Shown: positions 25,801 through 34,553, counted from the stretch's first letter. The stretch is DNA of 64,000 nt from Leifsonia sp. TF02-11 (GCF_017565305.1 NZ_JAGEKP010000008.1:1-64000), one strand, 5' to 3'. Notes: a model not told the origin generated them from the sequence alone. Numbers and translations are program-made.

Positions 25801-27870
25801 CCGCCCGGGGTGGGCTTGGGGTCCACCTGGAACGCCGCGCTGGCGCGGGAGGTCGGCGCGGCGCTGGGCCGCGAGGCACGCGCCCTCGACGTCGACGTGC
25901 TGCTCGGGCCGGCGATCAATATCAAGCGCTCGCCGCTGGGCGGTCGGACCTTCGAGTACCTGTCGGAAGACCCGCGACTCACCGGGGCGATCGCCGCCGA
26001 GTATGTGCACGGCCTCCAGAGCACCGGCGTCGGAGCGTCGCTGAAGCATTTCGCTGTCAACAGCCAGGAGACCGAGCGGATGCGGGTGGACGCGCAGGTC
26101 GACGACCGTGCTCTCCGCGAGATCTACCTTCCCGCGTTCGAGCAGGTCGTCACCGAGGCGCAACCCGCGACCGTGATGAGCGCGTACAACGCGATCAACG
26201 GAGCGTTCGCCTCCGAGAACGAGTGGCTGCTGACCGAGCTGCTCCGCGACGAGTGGGGCTTCGAGGGGCTCGTCGTCTCCGACTGGGGCGCGATCAAGGA
26301 CCGCGTCGAGGCGCTGAAGGCCGGTCTCGATCTGGAGATGCCCGGCACCGGCGACGAGGGCACGGAGACGATCGTCGCCGCCGTGCGCGACGGACGTCTC
26401 GACCGTTCCGTGGTCGAGCGGAGCGTCGAGCGGCTGGCCCGGCTCGCCGAGCGCACCGCGCCCGGTGACGGCGACCACGCCTTCGACGCGGACGTCCATC
26501 ACGACCTGGCCCGCCGAGCGGCGGGCGAGGCGATCGTGCTGCTCCGCAATGAGAACGACACGCTGCCACTGCGAGAGGGACAGCGGGTGGCCGTACTCGG
26601 CCAGCTCGCCGCCGAGCCGCAATACCAGGGCGGAGGCAGCTCGCACGTGAACCCGACCCGGCTCGACATCCCGCTGGAGGAACTTCGCGCTCGGCTCGGC
26701 TCGGAGGTCGCCTTCGCTCCCGGCTACGACCGCACCGCCCCGGAGGCGGACGACCGCCTGCGAGAGGAGGCGGTCGAGGCAGCGCGCAACGCCGAGGTCG
26801 CCGTCGTCTTCGTCGGCCTGTACGAGGAAGACCAGTCCGAAGGGTTCGACCGCACGCACATCGACCTGCCCGACACGCATACCCGCCTCATCCAGGCCGT
26901 CGCCGCAGTGGCACCCCGGACCGTGGTCGTGCTCTCCAACGGCGGCGTCGTCTCCCTCGAGCCGTGGCACGACAGCGTCGACGCGATCGTCGAAGGCTGG
27001 GCGCTCGGCCAGGCCGTCGGCCACGCGCTGGCCGGCGTCCTCACCGGCGACATCAACCCGTCCGGCCGACTCGCCGAGACCATCCCGCTGCGGCTGGAGG
27101 ACACCCCCTCCTACCTCTCCTTCCCCGGCGAGAACAAGGTCGTCCGCTACAGCGAGAGCGTGTTCGTCGGCTACCGCTACTACACGACCGTGGGGCGCGC
27201 GGTCCGCTATCCCTTCGGGCACGGGCTCAGCTACACGACGTTCGAGTCGGCGCTGGAGGTGGAGACGACCGGTGCCGACAGTGCGATCGCTCGCGTGACG
27301 GTCACGAATACCGGTGCTGTCGCGGGTGCTCACGTCGTGCAGCTCTATGTCGCCCCGGACAGCTCGCCGGTTCGGCGCCCGACCCGTGAGCTCGCCGGTT
27401 TCGCGAAGGTCCGGCTGGAGCCGGGGGAGTCGACCACGGTCGAGATTCCGCTGGCGCGGCGAGCGTTCGCCTTCTGGGACACCCCGCAGTCTCGGTGGTG
27501 GGTCGCTCCCGGCGGCTACACGATCCAGCTCGGTGAATCGGCCGAGCAGATCGTCGCAGAGCAGACGATCGACCTCGACGGCGACGTGAATGCACCCCAG
27601 GTGCTGTCGCTTGCATCCACCGTCGGCGACTGGTTCGGCCACCCCGTCGTCGGCCCCGCGCTGATGCAGGCGATGATGGCGGGCGCATCCGAAGAGCAAC
27701 TCGCCGCCGCAGAGGCGAACGGCAACATGCTCAGGATGGTCGAGTCGATGCCGATGGGGCAGTTCGCGCGGTTCCCGGGAGTCGAGATCCCCGACGAGGC
27801 GCTCGACCAGCTGATCGCGCTGAGCAGTGATGTCACCGGCGCAGCCGACGTCGCGGCGGCACAGCGGTGA
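22801..27870 (+). CDS. GH78 alpha-L-rhamnosidase fused to GH3 beta-glycosidase
   Basis: One uninterrupted 1,689-residue frame (ATG after GAAGG). Residues 1 to about 860 are a full GH78: Fn3-like start LGIGEAAPRLSWIVEE, acid motif DCPQRDERLGWTGD from D446 (E452), presumed base E724 in WERWDS. Residues about 861-940 are a helical linker. Residues about 941-1225 are a GH3 barrel with LKHFAVNSQETER and nucleophile D1161 in GLVVSDWGAI. About 1243-1440 form the GH3 C-domain, and about 1453-1590 the Fn3-like domain. The last 93 residues are a helical tail. No signal peptide. Probably removes rhamnose and then a beta-linked sugar from one imported molecule. Confidence 0.93.
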   Translation: MSVTVTPVRFEHHRDALGIGEAAPRLSWIVEEAPAGWSQASYELESGTGETARVDSRESVLVPWPFAALASRERASLRVRVTGEDGTVSDWSGWAQVEAGLLLPDDWTARLITPAPGAAALVRRTAELAAKPVRKARVYATAHGLYQLEINGRRVGDDELAPGWTAYESRLRFQTYDVTDLIRGGEITIGAWLADGWWRGYLGWDGRREWYGTELGLLAQLEVEYEDGDRQVIGTDATWESSAGPIVSADLYNGEHFDARLFDPKWSTPGSTSGDWTPVTVADFDTGLLVAPDGPPVKVTETVPVADVSVSPSGRTILDFGQNLVGRLRITVTGDEGDTVVLRHAEVLEAGELATEPLRGAKATDTYVLSGGSAEQWAPRFTFHGFRYAEVIGWPGDFDPSSVVAEVLHSDLERTGWFAASDPKLDRLHQNIVWGMRGNFVDVPTDCPQRDERLGWTGDLQVFAPTAEYLFDSAGFLTSWLKDLAAEQARYGGTPMVVPAITTGYTGPMAGWADAATVVPWTMYQSTGDLDVVARQFDSMLAWVTEVEAAAGPDRIWSAGFQFGDWLDPSAPAGRPEAAATYPEIVATAYFARSARIVADAAALLGRSEAARLRSLADEVATAFRREYVSEAGRVLSDSATAYALALQFDLAGDDAARTRAADRLAEIVRANGFKISTGFIGTPLICDALSANGHPDTAYKLLFQTDAPSWLYTVDQGATTIWERWDSLLPDGTVNPSGMTSFNHYAFGAVGDWLHRVVAGLAPAAPGYRQLRIAPQPPRRGLTSASARLKTPYGTAESGWVLSDGELRLAVRVPVGVTAEVVLPSGTRHVVGHGEHEFSETFEVDQETHVTVTVDTPLGTLIESSEAMAVLTGVITKHVPEAAEHMEAGLRGQEAVTPRQVSSMLPNSEAVLADLERGFAAVSAGGPVPDDVLHAPEPTVDDDALARDAALLTGRDFWSTREGDGIRSLVLVDGPHGVRRQGGTADNLGFNQSLPSTCFPPGVGLGSTWNAALAREVGAALGREARALDVDVLLGPAINIKRSPLGGRTFEYLSEDPRLTGAIAAEYVHGLQSTGVGASLKHFAVNSQETERMRVDAQVDDRALREIYLPAFEQVVTEAQPATVMSAYNAINGAFASENEWLLTELLRDEWGFEGLVVSDWGAIKDRVEALKAGLDLEMPGTGDEGTETIVAAVRDGRLDRSVVERSVERLARLAERTAPGDGDHAFDADVHHDLARRAAGEAIVLLRNENDTLPLREGQRVAVLGQLAAEPQYQGGGSSHVNPTRLDIPLEELRARLGSEVAFAPGYDRTAPEADDRLREEAVEAARNAEVAVVFVGLYEEDQSEGFDRTHIDLPDTHTRLIQAVAAVAPRTVVVLSNGGVVSLEPWHDSVDAIVEGWALGQAVGHALAGVLTGDINPSGRLAETIPLRLEDTPSYLSFPGENKVVRYSESVFVGYRYYTTVGRAVRYPFGHGLSYTTFESALEVETTGADSAIARVTVTNTGAVAGAHVVQLYVAPDSSPVRRPTRELAGFAKVRLEPGESTTVEIPLARRAFAFWDTPQSRWWVAPGGYTIQLGESAEQIVAEQTIDLDGDVNAPQVLSLASTVGDWFGHPVVGPALMQAMMAGASEEQLAAAEANGNMLRMVESMPMGQFARFPGVEIPDEALDQLIALSSDVTGAADVAAAQR

Positions 27871-29336
27871 CGGCCACCGATCCGAGAACCCGCGTCCTCC
27901 TCACCGGCGCCACCGGCAACTGGGGCCGCGCCGCCCTCCGTGAGTTCCGGGAACGAGGGGACCGGATGCGCGTCGTCGCGTTCGCGCTGGACACCCCGCA
28001 GGACCGGGCCGTGCTCGACGAGTTCTCTGGCATGGAGAATCTGGAGATCTTCTGGGGTGATCTGCTGAACCCCGCTGACGTACAGCGCGCCATTCGGGAC
28101 GTCGATCTGATCCTGCATGTCGGCGCCGTCGTCTCCCCGCTCGCCGACCAGCATCCCGAGCTCGCGCAGCGGGTGAACGTCGGCAGCATTCAGAACATCA
28201 TCCGCGCGGTCGCGGCGCTTGCCGACCCGTCGTCGGTCGGGGTGGTCGGGATCGGGTCGGTCGCCGAGACCGGGGACCGCACTGCGCCGATCCATTGGGG
28301 TCGGGTCGGCGACCCCATCCGTGTCTCCCGGTTCGACGAATACGGGCAGACGAAGGTCGTCGCCGAAAAGCTGCTGATCGAGTCGCGGCTGCCGAAGTGG
28401 GCGTGGTTGCGACAGACCGGAATCTTCCATCCGGGCATGCTCGCCCTCCGCGACCCGATCATGACCCACTCCACGCTGAGCGGCGTCATGGAGTGGGCGA
28501 CCGCCGAGGACTCCGCACGGCTGCTCGCCGGGATCGCTGAGCGCGACCTGCCCGAGGAATTCTGGGGCGCCATCTACAACATCGGTGGCGGCGAGGAGTG
28601 GCGGCTGACGAACTGGCAGCTCCAGACCGCGATCAGCGGTGCTCTCGGCGTCGGCGACGTGCGCGGCTGGTACGACCGCAACTGGTTCGCCACGCAGAAC
28701 TTCCACGGGCACTGGTACACCGACAGCGACCGGCTCGACGACCTCGTGCCGTTCCGTCGCGACACCTTCGAGGGTGCGCTCGCGCGCGCCGTCGCGACGC
28801 TCCCGCGTTCGGTCAGGTCGGCCGGCCGGGTCCCCGGGTGGATCGTGAAGAACCTCGTCATGCGACCGCTCACCCGGAAGCCCCGCGGGACCATGCACGC
28901 CATCGCCCACCACGACGAGGCCGCGATCCGCGCCCACTTCGGATCGCTGGAGGAGTGGAAGGCCATCGGCGATTGGACGACGTTCACCGTGCCGGAGCCT
29001 TCGCGTACTCCGTCATACCTGGATCACGGCTTCGACGAGGACATCTCGCCCCGTGACTGGACTCGAGCCGACTACGTCCACGCCGCCGAGTTCCGGGGCG
29101 GAGAGCTGGTTTCGCCGGTCGTTCCGGAGGGGCGCCCGAGCGAGCCGCTGATCTGGAGCTGCGCGTTCGGTCACATCTTCGCCGCCAGCCCGTTCCTGAT
29201 CCTGACCGGCGGCCACTGGTGCCCCGACTGCACGCGCGACACCGCCGGCTACGAGCGCCAGGCCGAGCACAACCCGTTCCTCGCCCAGCTGTACTCGCAC
29301 ACGCCCGCGCGCCGTGACGAGGCCGCGCGGCGCTGA
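27867..29336 (+). CDS. NAD(P)-dependent epimerase/dehydratase (extended SDR) with C-terminal metal-knuckle
   Basis: 489 residues, GTG start overlapping the previous stop (GTGA). N-terminal Rossmann motif LLTGATGNWG and the YGQTKVVAEK active-site Tyr/Lys pair place it in the extended SDR family. After about residue 330 comes a long extension ending in a possible zinc-binding cluster (C432, H436, C452, C455 in SCAFGH and WCPDC). Might act on the aglycone or the oxidised sugar released by its neighbours. The substrate is not evident. Confidence 0.8.
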   Translation: MTATDPRTRVLLTGATGNWGRAALREFRERGDRMRVVAFALDTPQDRAVLDEFSGMENLEIFWGDLLNPADVQRAIRDVDLILHVGAVVSPLADQHPELAQRVNVGSIQNIIRAVAALADPSSVGVVGIGSVAETGDRTAPIHWGRVGDPIRVSRFDEYGQTKVVAEKLLIESRLPKWAWLRQTGIFHPGMLALRDPIMTHSTLSGVMEWATAEDSARLLAGIAERDLPEEFWGAIYNIGGGEEWRLTNWQLQTAISGALGVGDVRGWYDRNWFATQNFHGHWYTDSDRLDDLVPFRRDTFEGALARAVATLPRSVRSAGRVPGWIVKNLVMRPLTRKPRGTMHAIAHHDEAAIRAHFGSLEEWKAIGDWTTFTVPEPSRTPSYLDHGFDEDISPRDWTRADYVHAAEFRGGELVSPVVPEGRPSEPLIWSCAFGHIFAASPFLILTGGHWCPDCTRDTAGYERQAEHNPFLAQLYSHTPARRDEAARR

Positions 29337-29358
29337 CGGCCCACGTTCAGGAGTCTCC

Positions 29359-30243
29359 ATGTCGATTCGAGCGCTGGCGATGGACGCCATCGTCAGACGT
29401 GTCATCGCCCGCGGCGGCAAGCAGGACGTCGCCGTCGAGATCGCCCGACGCCACGCAGAGGGTCCGCCCGCCCCGGCTCCCGTGCCGCCCTCCGTCGCCA
29501 AGCGGTTCCGCGTCAGCGAGGACCGGGTGGCCGGGTCGCGGGTCGTCACGCTCCGCCGCCGCGACGCGATGCCCGGTCGTGCCATCGTCTTCCTCGCCGG
29601 CGGCGGATACGCGCATCCGATCGCGACCGCGCACTGGAAGGCCGTCGCCCGGTTCGCGGCGGCTGCCGGGGTCGACGCCGTCGTGCCGCTCTACGAGGTC
29701 ATTCCGGTTGGCGATGCCACGCGTGCACGGGCGTTCGTGGCGGAGGTCCTCGCTGAGACCATTGCGGAGAAAGGTGCTGGAAACGTGTACCTCGCAGGCG
29801 ACTCAGCGGGCGCCGGCCTCGCGCTGAGTGTGCTGCAGGTGCACCCGGAGGGAGTCCGCGCCGCCGTCCTCCTGAGTCCGTGGCTCGACGTCGAGCTCGC
29901 CCACCCCGCGGCCGATGTGCTGCAGACCTGGGACGCGATCCTGGACCCGGACGAGCTCCGGCACTGGGGCCGGGCATGGGCCGCTGAGCTGTCGACATCC
30001 GATCCCGTGGTCAGCCCGCTCCTTGGCCGATTCGACGGCCTGCCGCCGGTGCACGTGGTCACCGGAGGTCGCGACCTGCTGCTGCCGCAAGCGCTGGAGG
30101 CCTACCGTCTCCTGCGGCGGGCGGGCAACGCCGGCACCTTGACCTACTCGCCCGACGGCAACCACGCAGTCGGGCTCAGCGGCTCGGCCACTCCCGAGGC
30201 CAAGCGTGCGCACGACCACGTCATCCGCATCCTGCGATCCTGA
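29359..30243 (+). CDS. Alpha/beta hydrolase (HSL-type esterase)
   Basis: 294 residues from ATG 29359 behind CAGGAG; an earlier in-frame start lacks a good ribosome site. Hormone-sensitive-lipase-like: FLAGGGYAHP replaces the usual HGGG oxyanion loop. Nucleophile Ser149 in GDSAGAG; catalytic His in SPDGNHAVG. Cytoplasmic. It sits between the SDR and the fourth GH78 and may remove an ester from the imported glycoside. Confidence 0.87.
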   Translation: MSIRALAMDAIVRRVIARGGKQDVAVEIARRHAEGPPAPAPVPPSVAKRFRVSEDRVAGSRVVTLRRRDAMPGRAIVFLAGGGYAHPIATAHWKAVARFAAAAGVDAVVPLYEVIPVGDATRARAFVAEVLAETIAEKGAGNVYLAGDSAGAGLALSVLQVHPEGVRAAVLLSPWLDVELAHPAADVLQTWDAILDPDELRHWGRAWAAELSTSDPVVSPLLGRFDGLPPVHVVTGGRDLLLPQALEAYRLLRRAGNAGTLTYSPDGNHAVGLSGSATPEAKRAHDHVIRILRS

Positions 30244-30261
30244 CCGAGGAGACGATCCTTC

Positions 30262-32889
30262 ATGCCCACCGTTCAGCAGACATCACCCGCGGAAGCCCTC
30301 GCAGATGCCACATGGATCACCACGCCGGATGCCGTACCTGCGCCCGGTCAACGGCCGGCGTACGAATTCCGCCGCACGTTCGACTTCACCGACACGGCGA
30401 CGAGCGCGATCCTCACGGTCACGGCACACGGCGTCTACGAGGCGTTCCTCAACGGAGAGCGGGTGGGCGACTTCGAGTTGACGCCGGGCCTCACCAGCTA
30501 CCGCAAGACCCTCCAGGTCCAGCAGTACGACGTGACCGCCTCGATCGTTGCGGGGCGGAACGAACTCGTCCTGGTCGTGAGCGACGGCTGGTTCCGTGGC
30601 CGCGTCGGCGCGCATCGCGTGCCCGACAGTTTCGGAACGCGGACCGCCGTTGTCGCAGCACTCGCGATCGAGACGGCAGAAGGCACTATCCGAGTGGTCA
30701 CCGACAGCACGTGGGAGACCGGCGTCGGTGCGATCGTTCAAGCCGACCTGATGGATGGGCAGACCAGCGACCTTCGCCGTCTCGGCCGCACCGACTGGCA
30801 GCGGATCGCGATCTCCGATGACGCGCTGACGCAGGACACCGACCGGCTGGTCTGGTCGGTCGCGCCACCCGTACGCAAGGCCGAGAGCTTCACTCCCGTC
30901 GCTATCACACGCCTCGCGTCCGGACGCCAGGTCGTCGACTTCGGACAGAACCTCAATGGCTGGGTCCGCCTCACCGGGCTCGGTCCGGCGGACACCACCA
31001 TCCAGCTCACGCACGGGGAGGCTCTCGACCACGACGGCGACCTCACCCTCGAGCACCTCGACATCGCCGTCGCCCCGGGGCTCCCGAAGCTGCCGGTGGG
31101 TCAACGGGACACCGTCATCTCCCGCGGCGCCCCGTCCGACGTCTTCGAGCCCCGGCACACGAGTCACGGATTCCGTTACGTCGCGGTCGACGGGCTCGAA
31201 GAGGACCTCGCCGCCGAGGCCATCACTGCCCATCAGGTACGCACCGACCTCCATCACACCGGAACCTTCTCCAGTAGCGACCCGCGCCTGAACGAGCTCC
31301 ACCGCATCGCGGTCGCCAGCTGGAGGTCGAACAGCCTCGACATCCCCACCGACTGCCCGCACCGGGAGCGCTGGGGATACACCGGCGACTTCCAGATCTT
31401 CGCGCGCAGTGCCGCGTACCTCGACGACATCAGCGGATTCGCCCGCAAGTGGCTGACCTCCCTCGCCGACGACCAGCACGGCGACGGCACGATCACCAAC
31501 GTCGCGCCCGACTGCGGCATCGAACCCGATCCGGTGATCCCCATCTCCTTCGACGGCTCAGCCGGCTGGGGAGACGCCGCGACGATCGTGCCGTGGGAGC
31601 TCTACCGCGCCTACGGCGACCCGAGCATCCTGGCAGAGACCGCACCCATGATGCGGGCCTGGGTGGACTACGCCGCCCGAGCCGCTGCCGGCGGTCGCCA
31701 CCCGAGCCGCGAAGCGTCACGGCCGGAGCCGGCGCCGCATGAGCGGTTCCTCTGGGACACCGGATGGCACTGGGGCGAATGGCTCGAACCCGACGTCCCG
31801 TTCAACCCGCAAGGCGACCCCGCGATCGTCGCCACGGCCTACCTCGCGCATTCAGCGCAGCTCACCGCCGACGCTGCCCGGGTGATCGGAGACGTGGCCG
31901 AAGCGGAGCGGTACGCGCGACTCGCGCAGGATGTGGCCGACGCCTGGAGAACGGAATTCCTCAACGCCGACGGAACGCTCACGGTCCCCACGCAGGCGAA
32001 CTACGTCCGGGGCCTCGCGTTCGGTCTCATCCCGGCCGAGCTGACCGCGGCCGCGGCAGATCAGCTGGTACGGCTGATCGAGGAGAACGGCACGCATCTG
32101 GGCACCGGCTTTCTCTCCACGGGAATGCTGCTCCCGGTCCTCGCGGACAACGGCTACGCCGACGTCGCCTACGACCTCCTGTTCCAGGGCGACGAGCCGG
32201 GTTGGCTGGTCATGCTCGAACGCGGTGCCACCACGGTGTGGGAGTCCTGGTCCGGCATCGACGCGGGCGGGAACCCGCACGAGTCGCTCAACCACTACTC
32301 CAAAGGTGCGGTCGTCACGTTCCTCCACGAGTACGTCGCCGGCATCCGCCCGGCCGAGCCCGGTTACCCAAAGGTGGACATCCGCCCCCACCTCGACGAG
32401 CGACTGACATGGGCGGAAGGGAGCCTCGAAACCCCGCACGGCGTCATCCGCAGCCGCTGGGACCGCGACGGTGGGAAGGTGACCATCCGAGTCAGCGTCC
32501 CCGAAGGCGTGGCCGCGATCGTGCACCTGCCGAACGGCGAACTCCACGAGGTCGGAGCGGGCGAAAGCGCGTGGACCGCGACCGCGCCAGCGCGATCCGC
32601 TCGCACGCCGTATGCGGATCTCCGCGCCGCGCGCGTTTCTGAGGCCCAGGCGCCCTCGGATGAGCCTTTGAGCTGGGGTCGGATCGACCCGGATGTCACG
32701 ACCCTCGGTGAGCTCCTGGACGACCCGGCCTCGCGCGAGGTGGTCGATCGCGTGGTTCCCGGCGTCGCGGACAGCCCGATGATCTGCATGGCGCGGGCCG
32801 TCCCGTTGAACGCGGTGCTGGAGATGGCCGCTGGGTCGATCGCTTCGGAGGAGATTCGAGAGTTGCGCGCTCAGCTTTCCCGGCTCTGA
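30262..32889 (+). CDS. Alpha-L-rhamnosidase, GH78 (DCPHRER subtype)
   Basis: 875 residues from ATG 30262 behind GAGGAG. Belongs to a different GH78 subtype from its three neighbours: the acid motif is DCPHRERWGYTGD (D364, E369, D376), the arrangement I recall for Bacillus RhaB. The presumed base is E661 in TVWESW. No signal peptide. Beyond the C-terminal sandwich an extra tail of about 75 residues (TLGELLDDPASREVVDRVVP...) resembles the helical segments in the 22801 fusion protein. Last gene of the second LacI operon. Confidence 0.93.
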   Translation: MPTVQQTSPAEALADATWITTPDAVPAPGQRPAYEFRRTFDFTDTATSAILTVTAHGVYEAFLNGERVGDFELTPGLTSYRKTLQVQQYDVTASIVAGRNELVLVVSDGWFRGRVGAHRVPDSFGTRTAVVAALAIETAEGTIRVVTDSTWETGVGAIVQADLMDGQTSDLRRLGRTDWQRIAISDDALTQDTDRLVWSVAPPVRKAESFTPVAITRLASGRQVVDFGQNLNGWVRLTGLGPADTTIQLTHGEALDHDGDLTLEHLDIAVAPGLPKLPVGQRDTVISRGAPSDVFEPRHTSHGFRYVAVDGLEEDLAAEAITAHQVRTDLHHTGTFSSSDPRLNELHRIAVASWRSNSLDIPTDCPHRERWGYTGDFQIFARSAAYLDDISGFARKWLTSLADDQHGDGTITNVAPDCGIEPDPVIPISFDGSAGWGDAATIVPWELYRAYGDPSILAETAPMMRAWVDYAARAAAGGRHPSREASRPEPAPHERFLWDTGWHWGEWLEPDVPFNPQGDPAIVATAYLAHSAQLTADAARVIGDVAEAERYARLAQDVADAWRTEFLNADGTLTVPTQANYVRGLAFGLIPAELTAAAADQLVRLIEENGTHLGTGFLSTGMLLPVLADNGYADVAYDLLFQGDEPGWLVMLERGATTVWESWSGIDAGGNPHESLNHYSKGAVVTFLHEYVAGIRPAEPGYPKVDIRPHLDERLTWAEGSLETPHGVIRSRWDRDGGKVTIRVSVPEGVAAIVHLPNGELHEVGAGESAWTATAPARSARTPYADLRAARVSEAQAPSDEPLSWGRIDPDVTTLGELLDDPASREVVDRVVPGVADSPMICMARAVPLNAVLEMAAGSIASEEIRELRAQLSRL

Positions 32890-32914
32890 CGAGTCCTGTG
32901 CCCACACCGGCTGA

Positions 32915-32937
32915 GAGGGGGTGTCTGCGGCCCCCTC
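32915..32937. terminator. Hairpin between convergent genes
   Basis: GAGGGGG (32915-32921) and CCCCCTC (32931-32937) form a 7-bp GC stem with a 9-base loop between the GH78 stop and the convergent oxidase gene. No T-run. Confidence 0.55.
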
Positions 32938-32983
32938 GCGTCACCCCGACGAAACACCGACCACCGTGGTCATCGCGCGCTGA

Positions 32984-34399
32984 TCACGAATCGAACCCCA
33001 TCCCCAGCGCATCAAGCGTGCGAAGCAGGAGATTGCGCCGACCCTGATTGTGATCCGCCCGGTCCATCGACCAGCGGACGGCGTTGATGCCGAGCGTCGC
33101 CGCCGGCTCCGGAGGGAACGGGACCGGACGCTCCTGCACCATCCGCAGTGACGTCCTCTCGGTGGGCGTCCGGTCGAGAAGGTCCAGCATGACGTTGCCG
33201 GCGAAGCGCGTCGCGGCGACGCCGAGGCCGGTGAAGCCGGCCGCGTGCGCCACCCTGCCGTCGTGGCTGGTGCCGTAGAACGCGCAGAACCGGGAGCACG
33301 AGTCGATGGCGCCGGCCCAGCGGTGCGAGAACCGGATCCCCTCCAGGGCGGGGAACGTCGTGAGGAAGTGCTCGGCGAGCCGATGGAACGACTCTGGCCG
33401 GTCCTCGTAGCGGGCGCGGACGCGGCCGCCCGGGTGGTAGATCGCGTCGTAGCCGCCGAAGACGATGCGATGGTCGGCGGTCTGCCGGTAGTAGTGGAAC
33501 TGGTTGGCGATGTCGGCGATGCCTTGGCGGTCCTTCCAGCCGATCGCCTCGCGCTGAGCGGGGGTGAGCGGCTCCGTCGCGAGGACGTAGTCGTACACCG
33601 GGACGGTCATCAGGCGGTTCCGGCGCAGCAGCGAGGGGAAGACGTTCGTGGCGAGAACCGCGCGGTCCGCGCGGACGGTGCCCGCCTCGGTGGTCGCGAG
33701 GATCCCCTGCCCGTCGCGGCGGAGCCCCGTGACGCGGGAACGCTCGTAGATCTCCACCCCTCGCTCGCGCGCGACCCTCGCGAGTTCGAGCGCGAGCTTG
33801 GCCGGATGCACCAGGAGGCAGCCGTCCCGATCCCAGAGGCCCGCGCGGTAGGTGGGGGAGGAGACCATCGCGCGCAGTCGCGGGCCGTCCAGGAAGACGT
33901 TCCGGTCGTCGTGGTGCGCGTCGGCGAGCTGAACCCGCTGGTACTCCTCCGTGGCCACCTTGAGGACGCCGGTGCGTTCGATGTCCGCGTCGATGCCGTA
34001 GCGCTCGGCGGTCGCCGCGATCTCGTCGAGGTTCTCGGTGCCGAGCCGCTGGAGTGTGGCCATCTCTTCGGGCCAGCGGCTGGCGCCGTTCTCCTCGCCG
34101 TGCGTGAGGCTCGCCTCGCAGAAGCCGCCGTTGCGCCCGGACGCCGCCCAGCCGATCCGGTTCGCCTCCAGGAGCGTCACTCGGATGCCGGGGTGCCGCT
34201 CCGTCGCCAGCAGAGCCGTCCAGAGCCCGGCGTACCCGCCACCGACGACGACCAGGTCGCTTGCCCGGCGGCCGGTGAGCGAATCGTGCTGGTCGCGGTG
34301 CACGTCGTCGAGCCAGAAGACGGAGTGCTGCGTGTCGGCGAGTGCGTGATCGGCCGCTGCTCTCGGCGGCGGTGTGCGTTCGAAAGCCGTCTGCTGCAT
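32984..34399 (-). CDS. FAD-dependent amine/amino-acid oxidoreductase (DAO family, PuuB-like)
   Basis: About 471 residues. Of two adjacent ATGs (34402 and 34399) the second is 5 bases from GAGGAG. The FAD dinucleotide fold is VVVGGGYAGLWTALLATERH, followed by ASGRNGGF, typical of the DadA/PuuB oxidase group. Divergent from an APC permease and near an aldehyde dehydrogenase. This is the arrangement of putrescine-type or amino-acid catabolism, where the oxidase yields an aldehyde, ammonia and peroxide. Confidence 0.88.
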   Translation of the reverse strand: MQQTAFERTPPPRAAADHALADTQHSVFWLDDVHRDQHDSLTGRRASDLVVVGGGYAGLWTALLATERHPGIRVTLLEANRIGWAASGRNGGFCEASLTHGEENGASRWPEEMATLQRLGTENLDEIAATAERYGIDADIERTGVLKVATEEYQRVQLADAHHDDRNVFLDGPRLRAMVSSPTYRAGLWDRDGCLLVHPAKLALELARVARERGVEIYERSRVTGLRRDGQGILATTEAGTVRADRAVLATNVFPSLLRRNRLMTVPVYDYVLATEPLTPAQREAIGWKDRQGIADIANQFHYYRQTADHRIVFGGYDAIYHPGGRVRARYEDRPESFHRLAEHFLTTFPALEGIRFSHRWAGAIDSCSRFCAFYGTSHDGRVAHAAGFTGLGVAATRFAGNVMLDLLDRTPTERTSLRMVQERPVPFPPEPAATLGINAVRWSMDRADHNQGRRNLLLRTLDALGMGFDS

Positions 34400-34413
34400 C
34401 ATTGCTCCTCGCT

Positions 34414-34486
34414 GCATTCGAGACTGCAACGAATGCCATTTGGTTAAAAGAACAGATTGATAGTTGCGCATTCAGCAACCATTCGC
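34414..34486. promoter_or_regulatory. Divergent control region with repeated GCATTC elements
   Basis: Between the oxidase and permease starts lie GCATTCG (34414-34420), CGAATGC (34430-34436), GCATTCA (34468-34474) and CATTCGC (34480-34486). A GTTGC/GCAAC inverted repeat is at 34463-34479. Several half-sites on both strands fit an oligomeric Lrp/AsnC regulator, and such a gene is at 37542. Binding is inferred. Confidence 0.4.
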
Positions 34487-34553
34487 AAGGATGGCTCTCA
34501 GATGGGCGACCAGACCCGTCGTCGTGCACTCAATGAAGAGATACGGGGATTCC

